A stretch of DNA of 64,000 nt, taken from NCBI GenBank assembly GCA_016776925.1, contig JADHSL010000006.1:1-64000 (forward strand), given 5' to 3'. The position numbers were made by a program, and so were the translations under genes. The DNA comes from Pirellulales bacterium. GTDB taxonomy: Bacteria; Planctomycetota; Planctomycetia; Pirellulales; UBA1268. The notes under the pieces were generated by a model. That model was not told the origin of the DNA. It ran no database searches and was given only the letters and a program-made list of their open reading frames with translations. This document shows, one piece after another, positions 55,041-63,659 of this stretch; position 1 is the first letter of the stretch; each line of letters starts with the position of its first letter.

Positions 55041-56267
55041 ATGCCTAGTGTTCACGAAGAGACGGTCGACCAAAAACTCTCTGCTGTACCGGATGACCTT
55101 GGACGTTTCGGTCGCTTCGGTGGGCGGTATGTGCCTGAGACACTTTCTGCAGCGCTCGATCAGTTGGAGAAGGCGTACGAAGAGGCAATCGCCGATCCAG
55201 AGTTTAACAGCGAACTTGAAGGTTTATTTGCAGCCTTTGTTGGACGTCCCACCCCTTTGCTTTTCGCCCGAAGACTGACTGAAAAAGCGGGTGGGGCTCA
55301 GATTTACTTTAAGCGAGAGGATCTCAGCCATACAGGGGCTCACAAAATCAATAATACGCTGGGTCAGGCATTACTTGCGATTCGCATGGGTAAGCAGCGA
55401 ATCATTGCTGAGACTGGAGCAGGCCAGCATGGCGTGGCCACTGCAACGGCGTGTGCACGATTTGGACTCGAATGCGTTGTCTATATGGGATCAGAGGATG
55501 TTCGTCGCCAGTCCCCGAACGTTCGAACGATGAAATTAATGGGTGCGGAGGTCCGTCCTGTAGAAAGTGGTTCTCGCACATTGCGAGATGCAATTAATGA
55601 AGCAATGCGAGATTGGATGGCATCTGTTGAAACAACGCATTACATCATTGGGTCGGTGGTTGGCCCCCATCCATTTCCACGTATTGTTCGTGATTTCCAA
55701 TCAATTATCGGGCGAGAGACAATAGATTGTTGCAAAAGCCTCTTCGGTAGGCTTCCCGATACTGTTGTGGCGTGTGTCGGTGGCGGCAGTAATGCAGCCG
55801 GCATGTTCTATCCTTTTGTGGATCACCCGGATGTTCGTCTCGTTGGTGTTGAGGCAGGAGGCCGCTCGGGTGGTGACGGTGAGCATGCAGCCCCTCTGAC
55901 CTATGGGACACCGGGCATTCTTCATGGAAGCCTGAGCTACGTATTGCAGGACGCTGATGGGCAGACGGCTGACGTTCATTCAGTGTCTGCAGGACTGGAT
56001 TATCCCGGAGTTGGTCCGGAGCACAGTTTCTGGCGAGATTCCGGCCGTGTCGACTACACCAGTGTGACTGATGCTGCGGCACTTGATGCCTTTGATATGG
56101 TGGCTCAGCAAGAGGGAGTTCTGCCCGCACTTGAAACTTCACATGCCTTGGCATGGGCCGTTGAAGCTGCTTCCAAGATGCGCCCTGAGGAAATCCTGGT
56201 AGTGTGCATGTCGGGTCGTGGTGATAAGGATGCTGCTGAGATAGCAAGGCTGCGTGGGCACGAGTAA
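55041..56267 (+). CDS. trpB: Tryptophan synthase beta subunit
   Basis: TrpB joins indole and serine to make tryptophan with PLP. The 408-residue protein has the PLP-lysine motif [14 protein letters not shown], the phosphate loop [12 protein letters not shown], and the C-terminal SGRGDKD motif. It begins at ATG 55041 with GGAG upstream. trpA follows 67 bases later. These two subunits form a tunnel-linked complex. The gene is divergent from mutM, and other trp genes (trpD, trpC, trpF) are not in this window. Confidence 0.97.
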   Translation: MPSVHEETVDQKLSAVPDDLGRFGRFGGRYVPETLSAALDQLEKAYEEAIADPEFNSELEGLFAAFVGRPTPLLFARRLTEKAGGAQIYFKREDLSHTGAHKINNTLGQALLAIRMGKQRIIAETGAGQHGVATATACARFGLECVVYMGSEDVRRQSPNVRTMKLMGAEVRPVESGSRTLRDAINEAMRDWMASVETTHYIIGSVVGPHPFPRIVRDFQSIIGRETIDCCKSLFGRLPDTVVACVGGGSNAAGMFYPFVDHPDVRLVGVEAGGRSGGDGEHAAPLTYGTPGILHGSLSYVLQDADGQTADVHSVSAGLDYPGVGPEHSFWRDSGRVDYTSVTDAAALDAFDMVAQQEGVLPALETSHALAWAVEAASKMRPEEILVVCMSGRGDKDAAEIARLRGHE

Positions 56268-56334
56268 TCAGTTGAATGATCGTACTCAATGCCTTTTCTG
56301 GACATGATTTTCCATAAGAAGAAATAGATCGTAA

Positions 56335-57168
56335 ATGGCTGCCAAAGAAGGTAAGAGAAAAACAGGAATCGAACTTCTGGAGGATGCGTTTGCTTTATGC
56401 AAGACTGAATCGCGTCGTGCTGTTGCACCGTTCGTTACAGCCGGTGATCCAGATAGTGAATCAACATCGGCTATTTTGAAGTCGATCTATGAAGCCGGGG
56501 CGACGTGTTGTGAGCTCGGTGTTCCTTATAGTGATCCGATTGCTGATGGGCCGGTAATTCAGTCCTCGTACACCCGTGCACTCAACGCTGGTATGACCCT
56601 CACAAAAATGTTTGATGTCGTTGCTACGTTTTCAAAGTCACACTCGATGCCCTTGCTGGCAATGGCGAGTTATTCACTTATATTTCGAAATGGAATAGAG
56701 ACATTTGTAAAACGTGGTGAGGCAAGTGGTTTGGCAGGGTTCGTTGTTCCTGACTTGCCGTTAGAAGAGTCTGACGAACTGGACACGCAGTGCCGGCGGG
56801 CAGGCCTTGCTCTTGTACGACTTGTCACGCCGACAACGCCACCAGAGCGAGCTCGAGAGATCGCCAGACGGTCTACAGGATTTCTTTACTGCGTATCCGT
56901 TGCAGGGGTGACAGGAGAGCGGACTGCATTGCCAGAAAATCTTGTTGAACGTATCCAATGGTTACGTGAAGAGTCAGACGTGCCGATATTGGTAGGTTTT
57001 GGAATATCAACTGCTGATCAGGCGAGAGAGGTTGCTGCAGTTGCCGACGGCGTAATTGTCGGCTCTGCGGTTGTCCGCTGTGTCGAAAAGGCTCAAGAAG
57101 GAACGTCTATGCCTGATGCTGTAGGCAATTTTGTTCGCGAACTTGTTGAAGCGTGTCGTCTCAATTGA
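56335..57168 (+). CDS. trpA: Tryptophan synthase alpha subunit
   Basis: TrpA cleaves indole-3-glycerol phosphate to indole and glyceraldehyde-3-phosphate in complex with TrpB. The 277-residue product has the catalytic motif CELGVPYSDPIADGPVIQ with the conserved Glu and Asp, the GFVVPDLPLEES segment and the phosphate-binding GFGISTADQ. Length is normal. It is convergent with the ABC ATPase gene, with only 19 bases between the stop codons; a TGACCT/AGGTCA dyad overlaps both ends. Confidence 0.96.
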   Translation: MAAKEGKRKTGIELLEDAFALCKTESRRAVAPFVTAGDPDSESTSAILKSIYEAGATCCELGVPYSDPIADGPVIQSSYTRALNAGMTLTKMFDVVATFSKSHSMPLLAMASYSLIFRNGIETFVKRGEASGLAGFVVPDLPLEESDELDTQCRRAGLALVRLVTPTTPPERAREIARRSTGFLYCVSVAGVTGERTALPENLVERIQWLREESDVPILVGFGISTADQAREVAAVADGVIVGSAVVRCVEKAQEGTSMPDAVGNFVRELVEACRLN

Positions 57169-57190
57169 CCTCACGTGTCTGGTAAGGTCA
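57166..57190. terminator. Dyad across the trpA/ABC gene ends
   Basis: TGACCT (57166-57171) and AGGTCA (57185-57190) form a 6-base stem with a 13-base loop. It contains the trpA stop codon on one side and the ABC-gene stop codon on the other. No T run is next to it, so any terminator role is weak. Confidence 0.25.
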
Positions 57191-58099
57191 GCTCTGAATG
57201 AGCGAGTTCAAGACCTGAGCAGGCCATGGTGGGTCATACGTGCAGGATTCAAGTGGACAGCCTGCTTTGACAAGCACTGCTACGGCTTCTTCAATTGGAC
57301 CACGGTTGGTGGGTAAACAGCAGGTGAAGAAATCGTCATTAACCACTGTGCTCGAATGAGTGAGGTGGCCGATAGTCTTGGCTGCTTGTGCTGCAGAGGT
57401 AGGGCATTTAAGACGAATTCTCCATTCCTTTACATCGGTAAATAGTTCAGGCTGAAAACGACCGGCAGTTACTTTCTGTCCGTCATTTAAAACAAGCAGA
57501 TCCGTGAAGTTGTCTGGGACATTTGCGTCGTTGAAAGCAGCAAGAATGATGCGGCCTGTGAGTTGTGCATTGGTAGTCAGTCGGTCAATGATCTGGCAGC
57601 CAATGGGGTCGAGGCCAGTGTACGGGTTATCGAGTAGCAAGATATGGGGCTCGCAAAGCAATGCTCGAGCAATCAGTAATCGCTTACTTTGGCCAGAAGA
57701 GAGAGTATCGATTCGGTGCCCTCGCAAGTTGCTCAGAGAAACCTCTTCCAAAGTTCGGTTTACTGCTTCATCTATTTGCTTTCCATGGAGTCCAGAGCTC
57801 GTCGCGAATAACTCGAGGCATTCATCTGCTCGTATCATCGGCCATGTCGTGATGCCGTCGGGTACGAAGCCAAAGATTTGTTGTGTTGGCGGTGAGTCCG
57901 TCGCTGACGAAGAGTCTCCGAAAGATATTTTTCCAGACTGAATGGGAAGAAGCGCAGCGATTGCTTCAAGGAGCGTGGTTTTGCCAGCTCCGGTGGGCCC
58001 AATAACCGCAACAGATTGTCCGGGGTGAATCGTGTAAGTGAATTGATCTAATGCAATGACGCCCTGTCGTTGGACAGTAACTTGTTCGAGCGAGATCAT
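57188..58099 (-). CDS. ABC-type ATPase with altered catalytic residues, coupled to trpE
   Basis: The 303-residue protein is an ABC ATP-binding domain without membrane helices. Walker A (GPTGAGKTT, residues 34-42) and the signature LSSGQ (133-137) are intact. The Walker B motif reads LLLDNPYTGLD, so the catalytic Glu is Asn158, and the switch-loop His is Asn190 (AAFNDA). Such proteins bind ATP but hydrolyse it poorly. A C-terminal extension of about 75 residues holds some Cys (CTYDPP). The start ATG lies inside the end of trpE (4-base overlap). No permease gene is adjacent. A regulatory or export role with a distant partner is possible. Confidence 0.8.
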   Translation of the reverse strand: MISLEQVTVQRQGVIALDQFTYTIHPGQSVAVIGPTGAGKTTLLEAIAALLPIQSGKISFGDSSSATDSPPTQQIFGFVPDGITTWPMIRADECLELFATSSGLHGKQIDEAVNRTLEEVSLSNLRGHRIDTLSSGQSKRLLIARALLCEPHILLLDNPYTGLDPIGCQIIDRLTTNAQLTGRIILAAFNDANVPDNFTDLLVLNDGQKVTAGRFQPELFTDVKEWRIRLKCPTSAAQAAKTIGHLTHSSTVVNDDFFTCCLPTNRGPIEEAVAVLVKAGCPLESCTYDPPWPAQVLNSLIQS

Positions 58100-59637
58100 T
58101 GTTTCCCTGCATTTGGGGCATCAACACCTTTGAGCCGTTGAAGAGTCATCTCGATTGCGATGATGAGTCCTTTGGCTTTGTTAAGTGTCTCATCAAATTC
58201 CTTTTCAGGTTGACTGTCTGCAACAATGCCTGCCCCTGACTGAACATGAGCATTGCCTTGCGTGATGACAATAGTGCGCAGTGCGATACAGGTGTCCATC
58301 GAGCCACAAAAGTCAATATAGCCAACAGCTCCAGCGTATGGTCCTCGCTTGTTTGGCTCGAGTTCATCGATGATTTCCATTGCACGGATCTTTGGTGCTC
58401 CAGATACGGTGCCGGCGGGTAAACATACTCGAAGTGCGTCGAAAGCAGTAGCCTCGGGAAGTAGCTTGCCATTCACGTTACTTGTTATGTGCATGACGTG
58501 GCTGTATCGTTCGATGGTCATGATGTCACTGAGTTCGACAGATCCGATCTCTGAGACTCGTCCAATATCATTTCGACCGAGGTCAATAAGCATGACGTGC
58601 TCTGCGCGTTCTTTTGGATCTGCGAGCAGTCCGTCAGCAAGTTCAGCATCTTGCTCAGGTGTTGATCCACGTGGCCGAGTGCCTGCTAAAGGCCTGACAG
58701 TAACTTTTCTTTCCATAACACGAACCATGATTTCAGGCGAACTTCCAACGAGCGTCGCGGATGGTGTACGGAGACAGAACATGAACGGACTGGGATTGAC
58801 AACACGAAGTGTTCGATAGAGTTCAAGTGGTGAGACGTCAAAAGGTATTGAGAGCCGACGGCTAAGCACCACCTGGAAGATGTCACCGGCATGAATGTAT
58901 TTGACTGCTTTTTCAACAGCTTCTAAATAGTCGTCCCGACTTCGATTTGCAGTGATGGTCTCTTGAGTCAACTGGCTGGGGCTCTTGACCGGACTTATGT
59001 CATGAAGGGGTGGCCAACCACCATCATGCTTGAGCTTTTCGATGGTCTGATCTACGCACTTCTTTGCGGATTCATAGGCTGATTTAATTGCTGCTGGTGA
59101 TTTGTCTTCTGTTTTGGCCAAGGCGACAATGTCAATAGATTTTGAAACATGATCGAAAACAACGAGTCGATCGTAAAGTGCAAAATAAATGTCAGGTAAG
59201 CCGAGGTCATCCGGAGGCGTATGTGGGAGATGCTCTGCATATCGAATCGCATCGTATGCGGCATAGCCGATTGCACCACTTGTAAACGGTGGCAGTTCGT
59301 CGAGACGGGCTGGCTTAAACTGTTCCATTTGCTTTTCGAGCTCGGCTAATGGATCGTCGACGTGCAGATTTTCATCTGGTAGACCTTTGCGTCGAATTGT
59401 TATGTCTGAGCCGTGGGCCTCAAACTGCATGAATGGCTCAGACCCCAGGAAACTGTACCGCCCCACCTTCTCCCCCCCAATAACGCTTTCAAAGAGGCAT
59501 CCGTCAGATCCACTGTCGATGCGAGCAAAAGCTGACAGGGGCGTGAGGGAGTCGGCAAATATGCGTCGATAGACCGGAATAAGAGTTTCTTGTTGAGCTA
59601 ACTCGGCAAAATGTTTGAAGTTCGGGAAATGGTTCAT
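58096..59637 (-). CDS. trpE: Anthranilate synthase component I
   Basis: TrpE makes anthranilate from chorismate, the first step of tryptophan synthesis. The 513-residue protein begins with the N-terminal regulatory domain (LIPVYRRIFADSLTPLSAFARI, with ESVIGGEKVGRYSFLG near 50) that commonly binds tryptophan for feedback. The chorismate-binding domain shows IHAGDIFQVVLSRR, PFMFCLRT, RPLAGTRPRG, and GTVSGAPKIRAMEIIDELEP. Close relatives PabB lack part of this pattern. It overlaps the ABC ATPase gene at its 3' end. Divergent from mcsA. The glutamine amidotransferase trpG is not in the window. Confidence 0.95.
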   Translation of the reverse strand: MNHFPNFKHFAELAQQETLIPVYRRIFADSLTPLSAFARIDSGSDGCLFESVIGGEKVGRYSFLGSEPFMQFEAHGSDITIRRKGLPDENLHVDDPLAELEKQMEQFKPARLDELPPFTSGAIGYAAYDAIRYAEHLPHTPPDDLGLPDIYFALYDRLVVFDHVSKSIDIVALAKTEDKSPAAIKSAYESAKKCVDQTIEKLKHDGGWPPLHDISPVKSPSQLTQETITANRSRDDYLEAVEKAVKYIHAGDIFQVVLSRRLSIPFDVSPLELYRTLRVVNPSPFMFCLRTPSATLVGSSPEIMVRVMERKVTVRPLAGTRPRGSTPEQDAELADGLLADPKERAEHVMLIDLGRNDIGRVSEIGSVELSDIMTIERYSHVMHITSNVNGKLLPEATAFDALRVCLPAGTVSGAPKIRAMEIIDELEPNKRGPYAGAVGYIDFCGSMDTCIALRTIVITQGNAHVQSGAGIVADSQPEKEFDETLNKAKGLIIAIEMTLQRLKGVDAPNAGKQ

Positions 59638-59884
59638 TGGGACAGCAGTTACGTTATTTCCACAAATTTTCTGTACGGTCTTTGATCCTATTTGGGACTA
59701 TGGATTAGCAGGAGTCAATGGGGAGCAAGATTGCTTCTTATCGCCATATCAATCTTATGGAAAACCAACGGAGATTGAGAGTCAGTTTCGTCTGGTTAGA
59801 CACCTGTTTTACGGTAGAGTTGCAACGATTGAAATTTGGTTTCTTAGTCGTAGACGGATGCTTATTTGGCTTTCGGAGACGGTC

Positions 59885-59911
59885 TCACTCCAGGATTAAA
59901 TAATGGAGTGA
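59885..59911. repeat. Perfect 8-base inverted repeat between trpE and mcsA
   Basis: TCACTCCA (59885-59892) and TGGAGTGA (59904-59911) flank an AT-rich 11-base spacer. It lies about 250 bases before the trpE start and 235 before mcsA. It could be an operator or a leader structure for trpE; no T run follows on either strand. Confidence 0.45.
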
Positions 59912-59988
59912 TTTGGCTTTACCGTAATATTTCCATGAATTTTTCGTTGGAATAGCGATAGTTTTCGCCGATTAGGCATGTTGTTGTC

Positions 59989-60000
59989 TTTTGGCCAAAA
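59989..60000. repeat. 12-base palindrome TTTTGGCCAAAA
   Basis: A perfect palindrome, 145 bases before mcsA. Short palindromes of this kind can be operators, but it could equally be chance in AT-rich DNA. Confidence 0.35.
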
Positions 60001-60144
60001 GTGAGATTTTTGCAGAGTGTTAGTGTGCTTTGCACCGAGTACAGGTACCATTAAACGATCGAGTAGCAGAGGGCTTCGGCATCTTGTGAGGAAAACTCCG
60101 GGATACCGTTGCTGGTGTTTAGGAAGCGTGCTAGGGGCGACAAT

Positions 60145-60687
60145 ATGCAGTGTCAGCAATGCGATAAACAGGCGATGTTTCATATTACAGAGTTGGAGGC
60201 TGGTGAAGTTCGTGAGCTGCACCTATGTGAAGATCATGCGCGGATCTATCTCAATCAGGCTGAGGCTGATTCACAACAGGAAGACTCTGATACTGAGGGC
60301 GGGCCTCTTGGTGTTGGGCAAACAGCAAAAGAACTTTCTGAGATCGACCAATTAGTGTGTGATATGTGTGGCATTACATTTTTTGAGTTCCGTAACCAAG
60401 GAAGACTAGGGTGTCCTCACGATTACGTGCAGTTTGAAAATGAGCTCGAACCCCTGATTGCAAACATCCACGGAGAAGTAGAGCACCGGGGTCGTCGACC
60501 AAATCGTCAGAAATCAGTAGGAGGAGAAGTCCTGCCAGAATCGACGGAGGAACTCACGCGTGTGATAGGAATGCGAAAAGACATTCGTAATGCGGTGGAG
60601 GGTGAAGACTATGAGAGGGCTGGAAAGCTGCGGGATAACATTCAGAAGATTCTTCACAAATGGCATGCAGAAGATTTAAAAGGCTAA
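60145..60687 (+). CDS. mcsA: McsA, activator of protein-arginine kinase
   Basis: McsA helps the arginine kinase McsB. From ATG 60145 (MQCQQCDKQAMFHITELEAGE) the 180-residue product has a first zinc-type CxxC pair near the N terminus, a second Cys cluster (VCDMCGITFFEFRNQGRLGCPHDY) and a C-terminal UVR-like helical motif (MRKDIRNAVEGEDYERAGKLRDNI). AGGGG lies just upstream of ATG 60145, which decides against the in-frame start at 60109. mcsB follows after 93 bases, the pair seen in Firmicutes and also in planctomycetes. Confidence 0.92.
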   Translation: MQCQQCDKQAMFHITELEAGEVRELHLCEDHARIYLNQAEADSQQEDSDTEGGPLGVGQTAKELSEIDQLVCDMCGITFFEFRNQGRLGCPHDYVQFENELEPLIANIHGEVEHRGRRPNRQKSVGGEVLPESTEELTRVIGMRKDIRNAVEGEDYERAGKLRDNIQKILHKWHAEDLKG

Positions 60688-60780
60688 CTTTTTACGTTTG
60701 CTTCAGAAAATGCCATTTCCCGAGCAAGTAGTCCGGCTACGTTTAGATTTTTAAAACAGGAATACTGATATAGTAAGCCC

Positions 60781-61848
60781 ATGAAATTTGAAGTGCTAAA
60801 AACCTCTGTCGGAGAATGGCTCAAGGGAACCGGTCCCGAGTCAGATATTGTTATGAGTAGCCGGGTTCGGCTTGCACGGAATCTTGCTCAATATCCCTTT
60901 GTCGGTCGGGCCTCAGAGACAGAGCGGAGTGAAATCGAAGATTTTCTTCACTCGCATCTTACGAAAACATCTGTCGGTTCACGTCTGGAATATACAAATT
61001 TGGGGGGTCTCGAAGATCTTGATCGTCAATTTCTTGTCGAGCGGCAGTTGATAAGTAGGGAGCATGCAGATGCTACAGGCGCTCGTGGGGTGGCAATCGA
61101 TCCCGCGGAACAGATCAGTCTCATGATCAATGAGGAAGATCATCTTCGAATCCAGTGCATACATAGCGGGCTGGATCTCGAGGCAGTCTGGGAACAGATT
61201 CGTGGTGTTGACGAAGAAATTGAAGCCGTCGTCCCTTACGCTTTTCATCAGCGGTGGGGATATCTGACGGCATGTCCAACAAATGTGGGTACTGGGATAC
61301 GAGTGAGCGTAATGCTGCATCTTCCTGCACTCGTGATTACTCGGCAGATTGACAAGGTTTTTCGAAGTCTGCACAAAATTTCGTTGGCCGTCCGTGGTCT
61401 GTATGGAGAGGGCTCACAGGCCTTCGGAGACTTTTATCAAATCTCAAACCAGATAACTCTTGGCCGAACAGAGGATGAGCTGATTGCCCAAGTTGCAGAT
61501 GTTGTGCCTGTGCTAATTGATTATGAGCGTCGTGCTCGGGATTTTCTTTTACAGGAAACAGAGCAGAACGTTCATGACCAGGTCAGTCGTGCCTTTGGAA
61601 TTTTAAGAACAGCTCAGACGATTAGCGCTGAGGAAACAATGCAGCTCCTTTCGCGCGTGCGCATGGGTGTTCTACTCGGACTGGTAGATGATCTCCATGT
61701 TTCTGATGTCAATAAGTTGCTTGTTCGGACGCAGCCAGCACACCTTCAAAAGATGAGAGGTGTTGATCTCGATACAAAAGATCGGAATATCGAGCGTGCA
61801 CGATTTCTTCGTGCATATTTTGAATCGGGTTCACCAGACGACAATTAG
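60781..61848 (+). CDS. mcsB: Protein-arginine kinase McsB
   Basis: McsB phosphorylates arginine residues on proteins, marking them for Clp proteolysis in bacteria where it is known. The 355-residue product belongs to the phosphagen/guanidino-kinase family: SSRVRLARNLAQYPF near residues 27-41, the MINEEDHLRIQ loop, and the LTACPTNVGTGIRVSVMLHLPAL segment with the catalytic Cys. No N-terminal creatine-kinase-specific domain is needed here, and the length fits McsB. Its neighbour mcsA supports the assignment. Confidence 0.94.
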   Translation: MKFEVLKTSVGEWLKGTGPESDIVMSSRVRLARNLAQYPFVGRASETERSEIEDFLHSHLTKTSVGSRLEYTNLGGLEDLDRQFLVERQLISREHADATGARGVAIDPAEQISLMINEEDHLRIQCIHSGLDLEAVWEQIRGVDEEIEAVVPYAFHQRWGYLTACPTNVGTGIRVSVMLHLPALVITRQIDKVFRSLHKISLAVRGLYGEGSQAFGDFYQISNQITLGRTEDELIAQVADVVPVLIDYERRARDFLLQETEQNVHDQVSRAFGILRTAQTISAEETMQLLSRVRMGVLLGLVDDLHVSDVNKLLVRTQPAHLQKMRGVDLDTKDRNIERARFLRAYFESGSPDDN

Positions 61849-61947
61849 ATGCTGTCAAAAAAAACTGGTGCTCAGGTGAAGGTAGTTCTGTTTGAGAATT
61901 GACCACGTGTGAGTAGCTGTTTCGGGGCAATTCAAGAAACAATGATA

Positions 61948-62457
61948 CTACGCGTTCGCCAGTTTTTCCCGTAGTGCTTTAACCACGGCAGGAGGAACAA
62001 ACTTTCCTAACGCGATGTCGTTTGCGAGTGGAGTAATTTGCTTCAATAGTGATGAAGAGATATGAGAATATTGGGCGTCCGCCATTAGGAAGACAGTCTC
62101 GATTCCTGGGTCGAGCATTCGGTTCGCAAGGGTCATCGTGAATTCTGCCTCGATGTCGGTCAGGGATCGAACGCCACGAAGGACAACCCGAGCTTTCTGT
62201 TCGCGAACAAACGTCACGGACAGGCCATGGAAGCGTCGAACAGTCACATTGTTCAGGTGATCAACTGCTGTTTCAACAAGTTTGACCCGCTCTTCCTGAT
62301 CAAAAAGAGGCTGTTTATCGGGGTTGATACCTACTCCGACGACGATATGGTTAAATATACGGCTTGCCCGTTCGATCACATCAAGATGACCAAGCGTGAT
62401 TGGGTCAAAAGACCCTGTGTAAACGGCGACTTGACCATCATGAGGTGGCACGAACAA
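61948..62457 (-). CDS. coaD: Phosphopantetheine adenylyltransferase
   Basis: CoaD transfers AMP from ATP to 4'-phosphopantetheine, the fourth step of coenzyme A synthesis. The 169-residue product has the nucleotidyltransferase motif TGSFDPITLGHLDVIERA, the LRGVRSLTDIEAEFTMTLANR segment and SHISSSLLKQIT near the C terminus (the usual ISSSxVKE). Length is normal. It is convergent with mcsB (99-base gap). Upstream lies a perfect dyad at 62537-62561. Confidence 0.95.
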   Translation of the reverse strand: MFVPPHDGQVAVYTGSFDPITLGHLDVIERASRIFNHIVVGVGINPDKQPLFDQEERVKLVETAVDHLNNVTVRRFHGLSVTFVREQKARVVLRGVRSLTDIEAEFTMTLANRMLDPGIETVFLMADAQYSHISSSLLKQITPLANDIALGKFVPPAVVKALREKLANA

Positions 62458-62536
62458 TTACTCCAAACAATGATTCGTGATGGACGATAAAGATTCTGTT
62501 GGCTCCCTGTGAGTCAACAAGTATGGTAGCTCAAAG

Positions 62537-62561
62537 AGAGATCTCAAGTGGAGAGATCTCT
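62537..62561. repeat. 9-base inverted repeat between coaD and a small gene
   Basis: AGAGATCTC (62537-62545) pairs with GAGATCTCT (62553-62561) around a 7-base loop, in the divergent region between coaD and the small membrane gene. Each arm is itself palindromic (GAGATCTC), so the repeat reads alike in both directions and could be a two-site operator. Confidence 0.45.
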
Positions 62562-62602
62562 GACGCTTATTATTTCGTAACTTTCCTGGAGGGTCTCACG
62601 GC

Positions 62603-62791
62603 GTGTCGAAGTCCGTTCCGTTTGTCGGCGTGGTTGTTTCGGGGATCGTAGGTATCCTTTTTTTAGCGGATTTAGCGGTCGCTATCCCATTTAGTCGGGT
62701 GAGCTTGCTTGCCGACGTTGGGTTTATCGTAAGTAGTGGAATTCTGGCCTATTTGAGTTGGTCCACGATAATGAGCAGAAAAGAAGAATAG
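62603..62791 (+). CDS. Small two-helix membrane protein
   Basis: The 62-residue product starts at GTG 62603 with GGAGGG about 11 bases upstream. It has two hydrophobic helices, about residues 6-28 (PFVGVVVSGIVGILFLADLAVAI) and 33-54 (VSLLADVGFIVSSGILAYLSW), joined by a short turn and ending in a charged RKEE tail. I do not recognise it; it is probably an inner-membrane protein. Its gene is convergent with the next gene. Confidence 0.6.
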   Translation: MSKSVPFVGVVVSGIVGILFLADLAVAIPFSRVSLLADVGFIVSSGILAYLSWSTIMSRKEE

Positions 62792-62815
62792 CCAGATCGC
62801 TTAGTAGCCGCTCTT

Positions 62816-63505
62816 TTAGGCTGCTTTGAGTATTGAAGCAGGGACTTCTCTCGAATTACCTCTCGAAATAAATTCAGGGAATTGGTCAAGGCTTATTACG
62901 TTCACTGACTTCTTGGAAACGAGAGTGTGTATTCGTCTCGTTGCTCTTACGATCTTTTTATGATCATAGGTGCCTGCTTGGGATGCAGTATCCCAAACCC
63001 GAAGGGCTCCAGGACGCTGTCGCTTACGTGTCATGCAGGACAAGAAATTCCCAATTCGTACTTGCTGTTTGGGGGTGTCTCGTGAAACCTCCCACAGTCC
63101 CCACTGAATGTTTCGGCAGGGCCACCCTATCGGGGTTGGTCGTCGGGGAGATGATGTTGTGCTGTATGACTGTGTAAGGATTACCGAGATACCTTCTTCG
63201 ACAAGCAGATCGTGATGGTGGAGTGGCCCGGTCTTGGGTGCGACTATTGTTTTAAGGTTCGGGAAGCTGCATCGCGCTGAACGGAGTTTCGTACGAAATC
63301 GGTGTTTCGAATCAAGATCTTTGAAATCTATCTCTAAACAAACATTTTCAATAGCACGAGGCATTTCTTCAAGTACGTTTAATGTGCCGTACCAAGACAC
63401 CGAGAGGTCTCTAGCCGGAACCTCGAAGACGGTCTCTATCTGTTTCTTCTCGCTAGGTAAGGGCGCACAAATGATGTGTGTATCGAACAAACTGTAGTGC
63501 TGCAC
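62816..63505 (-). CDS. Protein of unknown function next to hemD
   Basis: I do not recognise this 229-residue protein. The middle carries segments such as IENVCLEIDFKDL, KTIVAPKTGPLHHHDLLVEEG with a His triplet, and NIQWGLWEVSR, with a basic C-terminal half. The line GPLHHHDLLVEEGISVIL could be part of a TIM-barrel or polysaccharide-deacetylase-like fold, but the evidence is thin. No signal peptide is apparent. It is 154 bases downstream of hemD on the same strand and may share its transcript. It is convergent with the small membrane-protein gene. Confidence 0.55.
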   Translation of the reverse strand: MQHYSLFDTHIICAPLPSEKKQIETVFEVPARDLSVSWYGTLNVLEEMPRAIENVCLEIDFKDLDSKHRFRTKLRSARCSFPNLKTIVAPKTGPLHHHDLLVEEGISVILTQSYSTTSSPRRPTPIGWPCRNIQWGLWEVSRDTPKQQVRIGNFLSCMTRKRQRPGALRVWDTASQAGTYDHKKIVRATRRIHTLVSKKSVNVISLDQFPEFISRGNSREVPASILKAA

Positions 63506-63659
63506 ACTAAACCTCCGTGGCGACTACGCTACAGCGATCGCCATAACTCTCTGACAGTTCACAGGAAGAAACCTTAAATTTTCGTGTGCACAAGCACACC
63601 CTGCTTTGTCGGTATCGACGCAGGAACAAAATCGCTTCAGCGATTCCCGTCTTTTCGGC

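Larger units (their letters stand above)
59638..60144. other. 507-base divergent region between trpE and mcsA
   Basis: No gene is supported here. Two structures stand out and are listed separately: a perfect 8-base inverted repeat at 59885-59911 and a 12-base palindrome at 59989-60000. No CIRCE-like element was seen, and no convincing leader peptide with tandem Trp codons was found on the trpE side. Confidence 0.45.

Noticed and set aside
59615-59899. 94-codon open frame before mcsA
   Set aside because: It begins inside trpE on the opposite strand and has no ribosome binding site or family-like motif.
59638-60144. CIRCE element or Trp leader peptide
   Set aside because: No TTAGCACTC-type repeat and no short open frame with tandem Trp codons could be found.
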